64,000 nucleotides of DNA from Flavobacterium frigidarium DSM 17623 (GTDB lineage Bacteria; Bacteroidota; Bacteroidia; Flavobacteriales; Flavobacteriaceae): contig NZ_AUDO01000010.1 of assembly GCF_000425505.1 (NCBI RefSeq), positions 1-64,000 of the forward strand, read 5' to 3'. The notes under the pieces were generated by a model. The model saw nothing but the letters and a program-made list of their open reading frames with translations, was not told the origin of the DNA and did not search any database. Positions within the stretch are counted from its first letter, which is position 1, and every line of letters starts with the position of its first letter. Below, one piece after another: positions 27,541 to 36,067 of the stretch. The position numbers and the translations under genes were made by a program.

Positions 27541-28806
27541 TTATTTCGAACTGAAGATTTTTGGATTGATGTTTACCATAATCCAGCACCAATTATTGGT
27601 TTTAGAATCTGGTGCTGATTTCAATCTTTCTAATGTTTTAGTAGCAAAGAACTGAGAATAGCCAGCTTGAACGAGAATGTCTTTTTGCACTTTAAAAGAG
27701 GTTGTAAAATCAATTTCAGAGCCTAAGTTGCTATTCATTTTGGTACTGCTTTCGTCAAGCACTTTGGCTGCAGCATGGAACAAATGCGGACTCAATGCAA
27801 ACTGCCATTTTTGAGCATTGTAACTAAGTTTGAGATACGCATCTTTTAAACCTACGTTATTGATGTGATTGCCAACATAGAAATAATCCATCAAGCCATT
27901 AAAGGCATGGTTGGTACCAAAAAGAGGTGTAAAAGAGCGTAATTTAGAATTACTATCATCCTGATCCTTACCAGATAGATATTCATAACCTATAGTTGCT
28001 TGTAAGTTATTTGTTAGTTTGTAGTTGAAGTTAATAGCTGCATTTAAAGCATTGAGCGTATTACCATTGCTCTTTCCTGTTTGTTGATAAAGACTAAGGT
28101 CAGTGTTCCATTTAGTTTTTTTATAAGTAATGAAAGTTCCGAATGTTTGTTTGTAATCGAGCTTAATATCGTTTGCTGCATCACTGTACTCATAAGCAGT
28201 ATTCAAGAACAGAAGGCTCATATTGAGATTATTTCTTGCAAAATTATAATGTGCATACTGCATATTCTTATAGGTGGTAGTATAAGCAACGGCGGGTGCC
28301 ACTAGATTTTCAGCGCTAGCATTCAAAGCAAATCCGATGTCTAGGTTAGTGTTTTTATTTTCGAATTTTACAACTGCTGCATCATGACTTTGGCCTTGTT
28401 GCAACCAATCTATCGCTCCAAAAATACGCTGATTATCATAAGAGATGATTTGGCGGCCTAAACGCGCACTCCATTTACTATCGAACGCATATTGTGCCCA
28501 CGCTTCATAAACTTGGATTCCGTTTTTATCGTTAGTTGCTATTGTCGGCACTTCGCCCCATGTACGTATATTTTGAAGACTTAATTTTGTTACCAGATTT
28601 TCTTTCTTAAAATTTATATTGAGTCGGCTTCTTTGCGAAATAAAAGAAGTGGGACTCTCGTTTTCCTTTAATAAATTTTTATATCCGTTGCGGTATTCAA
28701 ATCGAGGTCGCAATTGAATGTCTGCGTCAAATTCTTGAGAATAGGCGATACAGCCAAGAAGAAAAAACAAGCTAGAAAGTAATTTTTGCGGACTCATAAT
28801 TATCAT
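27541..28806 (-). CDS. Outer-membrane beta-barrel porin (alginate-export-like)
   Basis: This 421-residue exported protein has an N-terminal signal peptide (MSPQKLLSSLFFLLGCIAYSQ) and the repeated alternating strands of an outer-membrane barrel. The N-terminal portion (QLRPRFEYRNGY, RSRLNINF, RLGRQIISYDNQRIFGAIDW) resembles the alginate-export/porin family. It lies next to the nitrate reductase and has two copies of the shared palindrome in front of it. It is probably a nitrate/nitrite-regulated diffusion channel. The start may be the second ATG at 28797. Confidence 0.75.
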   Translation of the reverse strand: MIIMSPQKLLSSLFFLLGCIAYSQEFDADIQLRPRFEYRNGYKNLLKENESPTSFISQRSRLNINFKKENLVTKLSLQNIRTWGEVPTIATNDKNGIQVYEAWAQYAFDSKWSARLGRQIISYDNQRIFGAIDWLQQGQSHDAAVVKFENKNTNLDIGFALNASAENLVAPAVAYTTTYKNMQYAHYNFARNNLNMSLLFLNTAYEYSDAANDIKLDYKQTFGTFITYKKTKWNTDLSLYQQTGKSNGNTLNALNAAINFNYKLTNNLQATIGYEYLSGKDQDDSNSKLRSFTPLFGTNHAFNGLMDYFYVGNHINNVGLKDAYLKLSYNAQKWQFALSPHLFHAAAKVLDESSTKMNSNLGSEIDFTTSFKVQKDILVQAGYSQFFATKTLERLKSAPDSKTNNWCWIMVNINPKIFSSK

Positions 28807-28825
28807 TTTTTAAAATATTAATATT

Positions 28826-28863
28826 AAGTAAAAATACTTATTAAATTTTAAGTAATTATACTT
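28826..28863 (-). promoter_or_regulatory. Two copies of the shared palindrome before the porin gene
   Basis: AAGTA-AAAA-TACTT (28826-28839) and AAGTA-ATTA-TACTT (28850-28863) are both perfect in the arms and lie 24 bases apart, centre to centre. Unlike the other sites, the abutting TAnnTTTG box is poor here. Confidence 0.65.
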
Positions 28864-28967
28864 AATTGTATTTTTAAGAATATGATAATTAGAAAGGGAA
28901 ATTATAAAGTGTCGGTAATTTTTAAGAGGCTACATTATTATATTCAAATTGTAGCTGCTTTATTAAA

Positions 28968-29007
28968 ATAAAAAAAGCCCTCTTTTAATTAAATAAAAGA
29001 GGGCTTA
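28968..29007 (-). terminator. Intrinsic terminator of the HAD hydrolase gene
   Basis: The stem AAGCCCTCTTTTA / TAAAAGAGGGCTT ends on the minus strand in a T-run. It lies 18 bases after the stop of the HAD gene at 29026. Confidence 0.85.
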
Positions 29008-29025
29008 ATTGTATAAGTGATAGTT

Positions 29026-29661
29026 TTACTGCAGTAAATCATATAATTTGTTCATATCATCAAATAACGGAATATCGTGATCACTAAAATGTCCTTCAGA
29101 TCCGTGAGGGGCATAACCGTAAACAGCAAATCCACCTGCGATTGCTGCTTGAACTCCCACCGGACTGTCTTCGATTACAACGCAGTCTTTCGGTTCAAAA
29201 CCCATTGTTTTTGCTGCGTGCAAATATAGCTGTGGATCTGGTTTCCAACTATTAATATCATAAGCACTGAAAATATTGCCTTCAAATTGCTCTAAAAGAT
29301 GTGTAGTTTCTAAGTTGAGACGTATTTTATCTGCAGGACCGTTTGAAGCAACGCAAAAAGGTACTTTTAATTTATTTATTAATTGAGGGACTCCAGCTAC
29401 TGGTTGGAGATTAGATTTGAAAGCTTTAAATGATCGCATTCTAAAATCTTCCTCAAAGTTGATTGGTATTTTTTTGTCAGTCAAACTTTGGATGTATTCG
29501 AAACAAAATTCCAATGACTTACCAAGAAAAAGACGCATTGCCTCTTCCTCTTGAAGCGGAATATCTAATTCCTGTGCCATGCTAACGAGTGTTCCAATAG
29601 AGATTTTTTCGCTATCAACAAGTACGCCATCGCAGTCAAATAATATGCATTTGTATTTCAT
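29026..29661 (-). CDS. HAD-superfamily phosphatase, beta-phosphoglucomutase-like
   Basis: This is a 211-residue HAD subfamily IA hydrolase. The nucleophile motif is LFDCDGVLVDSE (residues 8-19), motif II is VASNGP, and the lysine and acidic motifs are KPDPQLYLHAA and VIEDSPVGVQAA. The DGVLVDSE form and the cap domain suit a sugar-phosphate phosphatase or phosphoglucomutase. It sits inside the nitrate region but has no obvious link to it. Confidence 0.88.
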   Translation of the reverse strand: MKYKCILFDCDGVLVDSEKISIGTLVSMAQELDIPLQEEEAMRLFLGKSLEFCFEYIQSLTDKKIPINFEEDFRMRSFKAFKSNLQPVAGVPQLINKLKVPFCVASNGPADKIRLNLETTHLLEQFEGNIFSAYDINSWKPDPQLYLHAAKTMGFEPKDCVVIEDSPVGVQAAIAGGFAVYGYAPHGSEGHFSDHDIPLFDDMNKLYDLLQ

Positions 29662-29720
29662 AATTGTAAATAATTTGGATAAGGATTAAATGCAATTCTG
29701 CACTTTTAAAATTGGATTAA

Positions 29721-30368
29721 TTAAAGTAATTCCAGCAGTTCTAAAGGAGTATTAATTATGGTCTTTGCTCCGTTTTCTTGCAACTCCGTTACAGGTCTAA
29801 AACCCCATGAAACTCCTACGGCATGCATGTTTGCATTAGTTGCAGTTTGCATGTCAACACCGCTATCTCCCACATATAAAATTTGCGAAACAGGAATGTT
29901 TAAGTCGCTGCTTATTTGGATTGCAGTTGCTGGATTGGGTTTTTTTAGTTCCTCTGTGGTTAATCCAATAACAATTTTGAAATAGTCAGGAAATAATTTT
30001 TGGACTACTTTTTTTGTAAGAACATCTGCCTTATTGGATAGTATTGCTATTATAATTTCCTTCTCTTTCAAAGTGTCGAGTAGTTCGTTGACTCCTCCGT
30101 ATGCCTTTGTTTTATTCACACAATTTTCGCTGTAAACAGTCATCAATTCTTCAAAGCAACGGTTAACTTCATTTGCATTATTGTGCTGTTGTGGAATTGC
30201 TTTGGAAACTAGATTGAGTAATCCGTGACCTATAAAGTAATTGTATGCAGCATAATCGTGCGTAGGATAATGGCTGTTTTTTAATACAGTATTCATTGCA
30301 TCGGCAATGTCTTCTAAAGAGTTTACTAAGGTACCATCAAGGTCAAAAATTACTGCTTTATAATTCAT
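29721..30368 (-). CDS. HAD-superfamily hydrolase, phosphoglycolate phosphatase-like
   Basis: This 215-residue protein has FDLDGTLVNSLEDI at the N-terminus, SNKADVLT as motif II, KPNPATAI and YVGDSGVDMQTA. This pattern matches phosphoglycolate phosphatase and related enzymes. It lies 59 bases upstream of the other HAD gene on the same strand, so the two may be co-transcribed. Confidence 0.85.
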   Translation of the reverse strand: MNYKAVIFDLDGTLVNSLEDIADAMNTVLKNSHYPTHDYAAYNYFIGHGLLNLVSKAIPQQHNNANEVNRCFEELMTVYSENCVNKTKAYGGVNELLDTLKEKEIIIAILSNKADVLTKKVVQKLFPDYFKIVIGLTTEELKKPNPATAIQISSDLNIPVSQILYVGDSGVDMQTATNANMHAVGVSWGFRPVTELQENGAKTIINTPLELLELL

Positions 30369-30540
30369 AATATAATTTTATATCGCTTCACAAAGATGTT
30401 GTAGCGTTTTATTTTTATAGTTGTCTTACAAAGTTAGCCAATTGCTTTTCATTGCTCTTGTAAATAGTTTGTTTTATCACTTTTTTAAGAGATGGGATAT
30501 TGATTTTATTATCGAATAGTAATTAAAAATCCGAGTGCCT

Positions 30541-30638
30541 AGCCCTGATAGTAGCGGCATCTCCTGCTTTGTAAGTTATGGCGTTAGCCAGAATTTACAA
30601 AGTAGGAATACAGCGGATAGCAGGAAAGTGCTCCTGAT
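30541..30638 (+). repeat. Flavobacterial intergenic repeat element, copy C
   Basis: AGCCCTGATAGTAGCGGCATC is followed by a variable hairpin (TGCTTTGTAA ... TTTACAAAGTA), then ATACAGCGGATAGCAGG and GTGCTCCTGATA. The arms match copy B closely. It lies just past the 3' end of narK, in antisense orientation to it. Confidence 0.65.
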
Positions 30639-30647
30639 AAAAATTAT

Positions 30648-32126
30648 TTATTTTGTTTCTATCTGTTTGGATAAGTTGGGTTGTGTGTTGTTCATCATTT
30701 TAGTGATGGTGTGGTGCATCCAGATTAGGCATACTGCAGATAATAGTAGTACGAAGATCCATGAACTTGACCAGAAACCGGTGAACGTGAGTAAATAACT
30801 AAAGATAATTGGGCAAAAAAAGCCACCGAGTCCGCCCAGTAATCCCACCATTCCGCCAACGACGCCTACTTCGTTTGGGAAATAATCAGGGATGTGTTTG
30901 TAAACGGCAGCTTTACCAATTCCCCACGAAATTCCGATGAGCACGACTAGCAATAAATAAATCCACATATTTGCGTCAAATTTTATCGAAGTGATGCCTT
31001 GTGCTAGTAATTCTTTTTTTGCGACTTGTTGATTTTGAGTCACTATTATTTTCTGCCAAGAGCTTTTTGTTGGAAAAATGTTATTGGATGTTTGCTGTGT
31101 TTTCTTTTCAGTTATAGGGAAATTATTTTGGTCCACTTGTATGTTATTTGCAGTAATTGCAGTTACTATTCCTGCTTTCTTTGCCATGATTCCAGCTCCT
31201 GCAGTAATGATTTCCATTTTAGGAATCATTAATAGTGCACTTAAAATTACTGACGAACTCAAAACCCAATACATTACTTTTCGGGCACCAAATTTATCTG
31301 ATAAGTAACCTCCAAAAGCTCTAATTACTCCAGAAGGTAAACTAAATAAAGTAGCAAACATACCACCCATAACCAGACTGGTTTGGTAGACATTCATGAA
31401 GTTGGGTAATAGCCATTGTGAGTAAGCCACAAAACATCCAAAGACAAGAAAATAGTAGATTCCGAAACGCCAAACTCGAGCGCTTTTTAAGGTCGAAAGC
31501 ATTTGTGGCAGTGTTCTCGTTTGTTTTTCAACGACTTTGTTTTGGGCGAATATGATAAATAGTATTCCGATAATTAGTAGTGAAAAACCATAAAGGACCG
31601 GTAGAATTTTCCAGCCATTTTGTAAATCGCCTACAGAGAAATGATTCAATAGGGAAGGAGCTACAAAGGTAGTGATAGCGGCTCCGGCGTTTCCCATTCC
31701 GAAAATTCCTAAAGCGCGACCCTGCCATTCTTTAGGATACCATGCTGAGGTGTAACCTATTCCCACTGCAAAACTAGTTCCTACGAGTCCGAAGAAAAAA
31801 CTCAAAATGGCAAACATGATAAAGCTGTCTGCAAATGGTAATAGAAATAGTGGAATCGAACATAAGATTAACAAAGTTGAGAACACTACTTTACCTCCTA
31901 ATTTATCAGTCAAAATCCCCACAGGCAATCGCATTAGTGATCCTGTTAAAATAGGGATTCCTAATAGCCAGCCCACCTGAACCATAGTCCAATTAAAGAT
32001 GCCGTTGTCTACTAAGAAGGTTACTAATACACCGTTTAATGTCCAACATGCAAAGCAAATTGTAAAAGCAAGGGTGTTTAAAAATAAAATTTTGTGAGAT
32101 TGTTTTAAGGATTTTTCGCTTTTCAT
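30648..32126 (-). CDS. narK: NarK-type nitrate/nitrite MFS transporter with an extra soluble insertion
   Basis: This major facilitator (492 residues from this start) has about 12 membrane helices. The nitrate signature is seen in GMGNAGAAITTFVAP (about 143-157) and in the later GGLGGFFCPIIF. The frame extends to 32144 through a TTG, but the ATG at 32126 gives the normal start (MKSEKSLKQSHKILFLN). Between helices, about residues 307-385 form a soluble insertion (KKAGIVTAITANNIQVDQN ... QQVAKKELLAQGITSIKF) that reads like a small lipoyl/barrel-sandwich fold. NarK proteins normally lack this. It probably imports nitrate for the reductase of this region. Confidence 0.9.
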   Translation of the reverse strand: MKSEKSLKQSHKILFLNTLAFTICFACWTLNGVLVTFLVDNGIFNWTMVQVGWLLGIPILTGSLMRLPVGILTDKLGGKVVFSTLLILCSIPLFLLPFADSFIMFAILSFFFGLVGTSFAVGIGYTSAWYPKEWQGRALGIFGMGNAGAAITTFVAPSLLNHFSVGDLQNGWKILPVLYGFSLLIIGILFIIFAQNKVVEKQTRTLPQMLSTLKSARVWRFGIYYFLVFGCFVAYSQWLLPNFMNVYQTSLVMGGMFATLFSLPSGVIRAFGGYLSDKFGARKVMYWVLSSSVILSALLMIPKMEIITAGAGIMAKKAGIVTAITANNIQVDQNNFPITEKKTQQTSNNIFPTKSSWQKIIVTQNQQVAKKELLAQGITSIKFDANMWIYLLLVVLIGISWGIGKAAVYKHIPDYFPNEVGVVGGMVGLLGGLGGFFCPIIFSYLLTFTGFWSSSWIFVLLLSAVCLIWMHHTITKMMNNTQPNLSKQIETK

Positions 32127-32141
32127 AGTACATATTTTTAA

Positions 32142-32149
32142 CAAATATA
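32142..32149 (-). promoter_or_regulatory. TATATTTG promoter box upstream of narK
   Basis: TATATTTG on the coding strand matches the Bacteroidota -7 consensus. It lies 16 bases upstream of the chosen start and about 32 bases downstream of the palindrome at 32181-32194. Confidence 0.55.
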
Positions 32150-32180
32150 AGTACCATGCGAAACAATACGTATTAAAATT

Positions 32181-32194
32181 AAGTATTTATACTT
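32181..32194 (-). promoter_or_regulatory. Shared palindrome before narK
   Basis: AAGTA-TTTA-TACTT has perfect arms and wider TTAAGTA/TACTTAA symmetry. On the coding strand it runs into TAATTTTA (a near TAnnTTTG). A full TATATTTG lies further downstream, so the regulator could act in either position. Confidence 0.65.
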
Positions 32195-32302
32195 AATTTG
32201 TCTACGTTTTGCGAAATTGCTTTTTTGTTTAATTCCCTTTATTAATTCATCAAAAATCAGCCACTTTTTTTATTAAGTTGTATTATAGCATTTACTAAGA
32301 TG

Positions 32303-32965
32303 CTAGATCAAAGCGTGTTCCTTTGCTTTATTAGCCAATTCAATCAAGTTTTTCACTTCTAATTTTTTCATTAAATTGAAGCGGTGAACTTCGGCTGTTC
32401 TTTTACTAATTGATAATGCTTCTGCGATTTCCTTGTTTCCTTTTCCTGAAAGTAAATGCGTCAAAATTTCTTTCTCACGTTTAGTAATTAATAGACTTTC
32501 AGCTAACACGGGTTTAGGTTGATGAGCCGTCGTAGATGTGTTAGTTAGCTGGTTAATTAAAATATTTGAAATATCTCCACTAAAATATTTACCTCCATTT
32601 GCTACGGTATTCACAGCTTTTAAGAATTCTTCTTTGCTAGAACCTTTCAGTAAATAACCATCGGCACCTGCTTTGATAGATTTCAGAACATATTCTTCAG
32701 AGTCATGCATAGAAAGCATAACGATCTTAATATTGTTATTTTGACTACGTAGTTTTTCGACCACTTCAATTCCAGTCATATTTGGCATTCTAATATCTAG
32801 AATAACCAAATCAGGAGTAGCGTCAGCGATAAATTGTAAGGCTTCTAAACCATCGACTGCTTCGGCAACGACTTCTATGTTTTTTTCGTTTTCCAACAAA
32901 GATTTGATTCCGTCTCTAACAAAAACATGATCATCGGCCAACAATACTCGAATAGGATTCTCCAT
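32303..32965 (-). CDS. NarL/FixJ-family response regulator
   Basis: This 220-residue regulator has a receiver domain (about 5-120) with the acidic pocket at Asp 11-12 and phospho-acceptor Asp 57 in LVILDIRMPN. The conserved Lys is in LLKGSSKEEF. A LuxR-type helix-turn-helix follows (about 155-215; LTKREKEILTHLLSGKGNKEIAEALSIS-like). It is adjacent to a NarX-like sensor kinase in the same direction. It is the best candidate in the window for the protein that binds the AAGTA-N4-TACTT sites. Confidence 0.9.
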   Translation of the reverse strand: MENPIRVLLADDHVFVRDGIKSLLENEKNIEVVAEAVDGLEALQFIADATPDLVILDIRMPNMTGIEVVEKLRSQNNNIKIVMLSMHDSEEYVLKSIKAGADGYLLKGSSKEEFLKAVNTVANGGKYFSGDISNILINQLTNTSTTAHQPKPVLAESLLITKREKEILTHLLSGKGNKEIAEALSISKRTAEVHRFNLMKKLEVKNLIELANKAKEHALI

Positions 32966-33058
32966 AATTTACTTACTTTATAAACGAAATAGTTAAGTAT
33001 ATCTAACTACAATAAGTTGCTAATATACGTAATAATTAAAAATTTAAAAAGTCGAATA

Positions 33059-34855
33059 TTAAATAGGAATATTAAAGGTGATGCGAGTGCCTTCACCGGG
33101 GATGGAGTTAATAAATACGCGTCCGTTGATGTATTGAATTCTTTCTTTCATGAATAACAAACCCATACCAGACTCGCTATTGCGTTTTGCCTCCACTTGA
33201 GTCACATCAAAGCCTTTACCGTTGTCATCGATTATAATACTTAGTATCGAATTGCTATGCGAAAGTTGCACTGCAATATCAATTGATTCAGCATATTTAA
33301 TAGCGTTGTTTACCGCCTCCTGAGTCAAGCGATAACAGTTGATTTCGATTAAAGAATCTAATCGTTTATCAAAATTAGTTTTATTGTAGAAAACGATGTT
33401 TTTACCAGTTAGCTTCCCTAGCTCAGTGGTTAGTTTACTCAGTGAAGCTGCGATTCCGTAGTCGCTTAATTCTGGCGGCATCAAGTTGAAAGTCGCCGTT
33501 CGTACCCCTTTTATAATGTCTAGAGAGAGCTTTTTTAAATAGGTTATTTTCTGTTCTGTTTTGTCCTTGTCGTTGACATCGATACTTTCTAAACTAAATT
33601 TTAGACCAGTTAGCATTTGGCCTATCCCGTCATGAATTTCTCGCGCAATTCGATTCTGCTCGTGCTCTTGATTTTCAACGATTTTACTCGAAATTGTTTT
33701 TTGTTGGTTTAACTTGTCTGCAATTTGTGCCTTATTCAGGCGCTCGACTTCTTGCTCTGCTTTTTTACGTTCCGTAATGTCAAAGCAAATCACTAGCAAT
33801 TCAGAATTTCCTTTTTTAATTGTTACAGGAACAATAGAAAGGTCTAGCCAAACGACAACATCATTTTTAGTAGTCGTTTTTAGTTCGCCGTGCCAACTCG
33901 ATCTGTGTTTGTCTTTAATTAAATGATCGATATATGCTTGCTCTTGTGATAATGAGCTAAGCGCTTGCGAAAACTTATCTTCTGCTGAAAGCATATTGTA
34001 TTGCAATAGTTTACAAAATTGCTCTCCCATGTGAATTATTTTTCCGTCAGGAGTCAAGCGACAGTAAAGTAAGCTGTTTTCTAAAGCATAGTTTAGGGAT
34101 TTCAATTCTTTAACCGAATCCTCTTTTATCTCACTTAACACCTCTGTATCATAAGCCAACTTGATTGCCTTTTTTTCTGAAGAAAGTAATTTGGCAATGA
34201 GTATCTCGATTCGTTGGGTTGTGGGCTTGAAAATAAAAAGAAATTCTAGTAATAATAAAAAGAGGGTGAAACTGAGAATACCATATTCAGTATTGCGTTG
34301 CAGTCGCACTTTTTCTAAAGCTTCTTTTTCATATTGACCTACAATTTGGTTCATTTTCGAAAGAAAAGCACTTTCGTTATCCAAAATTGTAGAGACGTTT
34401 TTAGACTGAATGACGTTGTTCTTACTAGATATCAAATCAGTTGTAGCAACTACAATTGCATCAAAATGAGGTTGGATTTGGCTATATAAGCTTTCGATTT
34501 TGAGACTGTTCTCTTTAGGAAAGTGAAGATCATCGTCGCCGTTTTTTAAAGCAAAATGAGTGTTTTTCCAGGTTGAATATGTGGCAGTAATTTTTTGAAG
34601 TTCGCTGTTTTTTTTAGTGCTATCTGTAGTAGTTGTATAGACTAGAATTTCTTTGACTAACTTTTGACTAAGCATGCGTTGCTTACCAGAAATATTAATT
34701 AATCGAGAATCGTGTAACTGGCTTTTTAAGTTGGATTGAATAAGTAACTGACTTAAAAGCACTGTAATCGCAATGGTAACCAAAGCGAATAGGTACATTC
34801 GCTTTAATTTTTTGAAATTTAAGTTAGCAGTGGTTGGCTGGTCTTTGATACTCAT
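33059..34855 (-). CDS. NarX-like hybrid-domain sensor histidine kinase
   Basis: This is a 598-residue membrane kinase. Helix one is about 20-40. A periplasmic PilJ/NarX-type helical domain (about 41-185) carries NISGKQRMLSQ (54-64), closely resembling the nitrate-binding P-box of NarX/NarQ. Helix two is about 192-210. A PAS domain lies at about 255-365, then a HisKA_3 domain with the phospho-acceptor His 408 (REIHDGIGQ) and a HATPase domain (DNGKGFD; GMGLLFMKERI). It probably senses nitrate or nitrite and phosphorylates the adjacent response regulator. Ten bases separate it from the DUF4202 gene upstream. Confidence 0.88.
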   Translation of the reverse strand: MSIKDQPTTANLNFKKLKRMYLFALVTIAITVLLSQLLIQSNLKSQLHDSRLINISGKQRMLSQKLVKEILVYTTTTDSTKKNSELQKITATYSTWKNTHFALKNGDDDLHFPKENSLKIESLYSQIQPHFDAIVVATTDLISSKNNVIQSKNVSTILDNESAFLSKMNQIVGQYEKEALEKVRLQRNTEYGILSFTLFLLLLEFLFIFKPTTQRIEILIAKLLSSEKKAIKLAYDTEVLSEIKEDSVKELKSLNYALENSLLYCRLTPDGKIIHMGEQFCKLLQYNMLSAEDKFSQALSSLSQEQAYIDHLIKDKHRSSWHGELKTTTKNDVVVWLDLSIVPVTIKKGNSELLVICFDITERKKAEQEVERLNKAQIADKLNQQKTISSKIVENQEHEQNRIAREIHDGIGQMLTGLKFSLESIDVNDKDKTEQKITYLKKLSLDIIKGVRTATFNLMPPELSDYGIAASLSKLTTELGKLTGKNIVFYNKTNFDKRLDSLIEINCYRLTQEAVNNAIKYAESIDIAVQLSHSNSILSIIIDDNGKGFDVTQVEAKRNSESGMGLLFMKERIQYINGRVFINSIPGEGTRITFNIPI

Positions 34856-34865
34856 TTAAAACTTA

Positions 34866-35453
34866 TTAAGCTCCAATAGCTTCTTTAATGAGCTGAAGAT
34901 TTTCAACAGAGTAGGGTAATTTTAAAGCATATTGATGTCCTTTCTCTGACATTTTATTCCAAGTTTTTAAAATGATATTTTTCATCTTTTCTCTATCGTG
35001 CTTTTGCACAAATGGGTCAAGATAAAATTCTAAAAAAACTAAGCATATTACATCCTCAAGTAATTGCGTTCCAGCATCTTTTTTTAATTGCTTTTTTTCG
35101 ATAAGAAAAGTAACTCTGGCGATAAATTCAGCATCGTATCCTACCTTTTCTAAAATATCGGCAGTAGTTTTAGCATGAAATTTTTTCAAATCTTCTCGCC
35201 ATTTTAAATAGCCCACACGATCCATTGGGTAGCTATCACGAGCAATTTTCCATCTGCAAATGTGCTGTGCTTTTGAAGCAATTTTTACTTCTTCAGGTGC
35301 ATCTGGTTCAAAATTCATCAGTTTTTCAAACATTCGATCAGAGTATAAGAGCTCTTTAGGAAAACTAACAGATTGGTATAGTTCGATATTGGGATCTAAT
35401 GCATTTTCTGCATCTATAAGTTCGCAAGCGGTATTAAAAGCTGTGTTTGTCAT
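34866..35453 (-). CDS. DUF4202-family protein
   Basis: This 195-residue soluble protein resembles DUF4202 family members (SKAQHICRWKIARDSYPMDRVGYLKWREDLKKFHA). It contains conserved His, Trp and Arg residues. No biochemical role is known to me. It is co-directional with, and 10 bases upstream of, the sensor kinase. That fits an accessory or signalling role in nitrate use. Confidence 0.75.
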   Translation of the reverse strand: MTNTAFNTACELIDAENALDPNIELYQSVSFPKELLYSDRMFEKLMNFEPDAPEEVKIASKAQHICRWKIARDSYPMDRVGYLKWREDLKKFHAKTTADILEKVGYDAEFIARVTFLIEKKQLKKDAGTQLLEDVICLVFLEFYLDPFVQKHDREKMKNIILKTWNKMSEKGHQYALKLPYSVENLQLIKEAIGA

Positions 35454-35470
35454 TTGGAAAGGTATATTAC

Positions 35471-35478
35471 CAAAGGTA
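35471..35478 (-). promoter_or_regulatory. TACCTTTG promoter box of the DUF4202-sensor kinase genes
   Basis: On the coding strand this matches TAnnTTTG and lies 18 bases upstream of the DUF4202 start. No copy of the shared palindrome is seen here, so the regulators themselves may not be in the regulon. Confidence 0.5.
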
Positions 35479-35640
35479 CATATTTAATATTTTTAAAAGT
35501 AATCTTAAAGAAAGGTTTTGATTAAAAACTATAGCAAATTACTGACCGATAGTGACTCAACTGATCTCGAAAATATTGGCTAGAAATAGTTTCATATAGC
35601 CTTTAATTTCGAAAATTAATTCAGGTACGATTGTATTTTT

Positions 35641-36018
35641 TTATTCGATAAAACCCACTAAAACTTCATCATTGATAATCTTTACAGGGTAAGTGGCAAT
35701 GCTGTATTCTTCACCATTTAAGTTGGTTCCATCAATCAATGAGAAGGTTTTTTTATGCATAGGACAAGCAATTTTTGGAACATCATCTGCAGATCCCGTC
35801 ATTCCTCTAGATAAAACCATTTCTAATTTATGCGGACAAGCATTTTGGCAAGCGTACCACTCATTTCTTCTTTCGAAATTAAAAATGGCAATTTGCTTGT
35901 CTTTGTATTTAATACAACCTCCTCGATTGCTAGGGAAATCCTTAACTGTGCCCGCTTTGAACCAAACGGTAACATCGGCGGCCAAAACAGTTGTGTACTT
36001 ATCTAATATGTTTTCCAT
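35641..36018 (-). CDS. nirD: Nitrite reductase small subunit NirD (Rieske type)
   Basis: This 125-residue protein has the full Rieske [2Fe-2S] ligand set: ACPHKL (Cys-x-His) and ACPMHKKTF (Cys-x2-His). Many NirD proteins lack these ligands. It pairs with NirB, encoded 49 bases upstream in the same direction. Confidence 0.9.
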   Translation of the reverse strand: MENILDKYTTVLAADVTVWFKAGTVKDFPSNRGGCIKYKDKQIAIFNFERRNEWYACQNACPHKLEMVLSRGMTGSADDVPKIACPMHKKTFSLIDGTNLNGEEYSIATYPVKIINDEVLVGFIE

Positions 36019-36067
36019 GATTTTGTTATTAAACTTTTGAATTTACTTATTTTATCAGCTTTGATTA

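Noticed and set aside
30535..30798. 87-residue plus-strand open frame
   Set aside because: It spans repeat copy C and the antisense end of narK, so it is a shadow frame.
32966..33058. Palindrome-like sequence before the response regulator
   Set aside because: AAGTA-TATC-TAACT has a poor second arm, so it was not counted with the shared operator.
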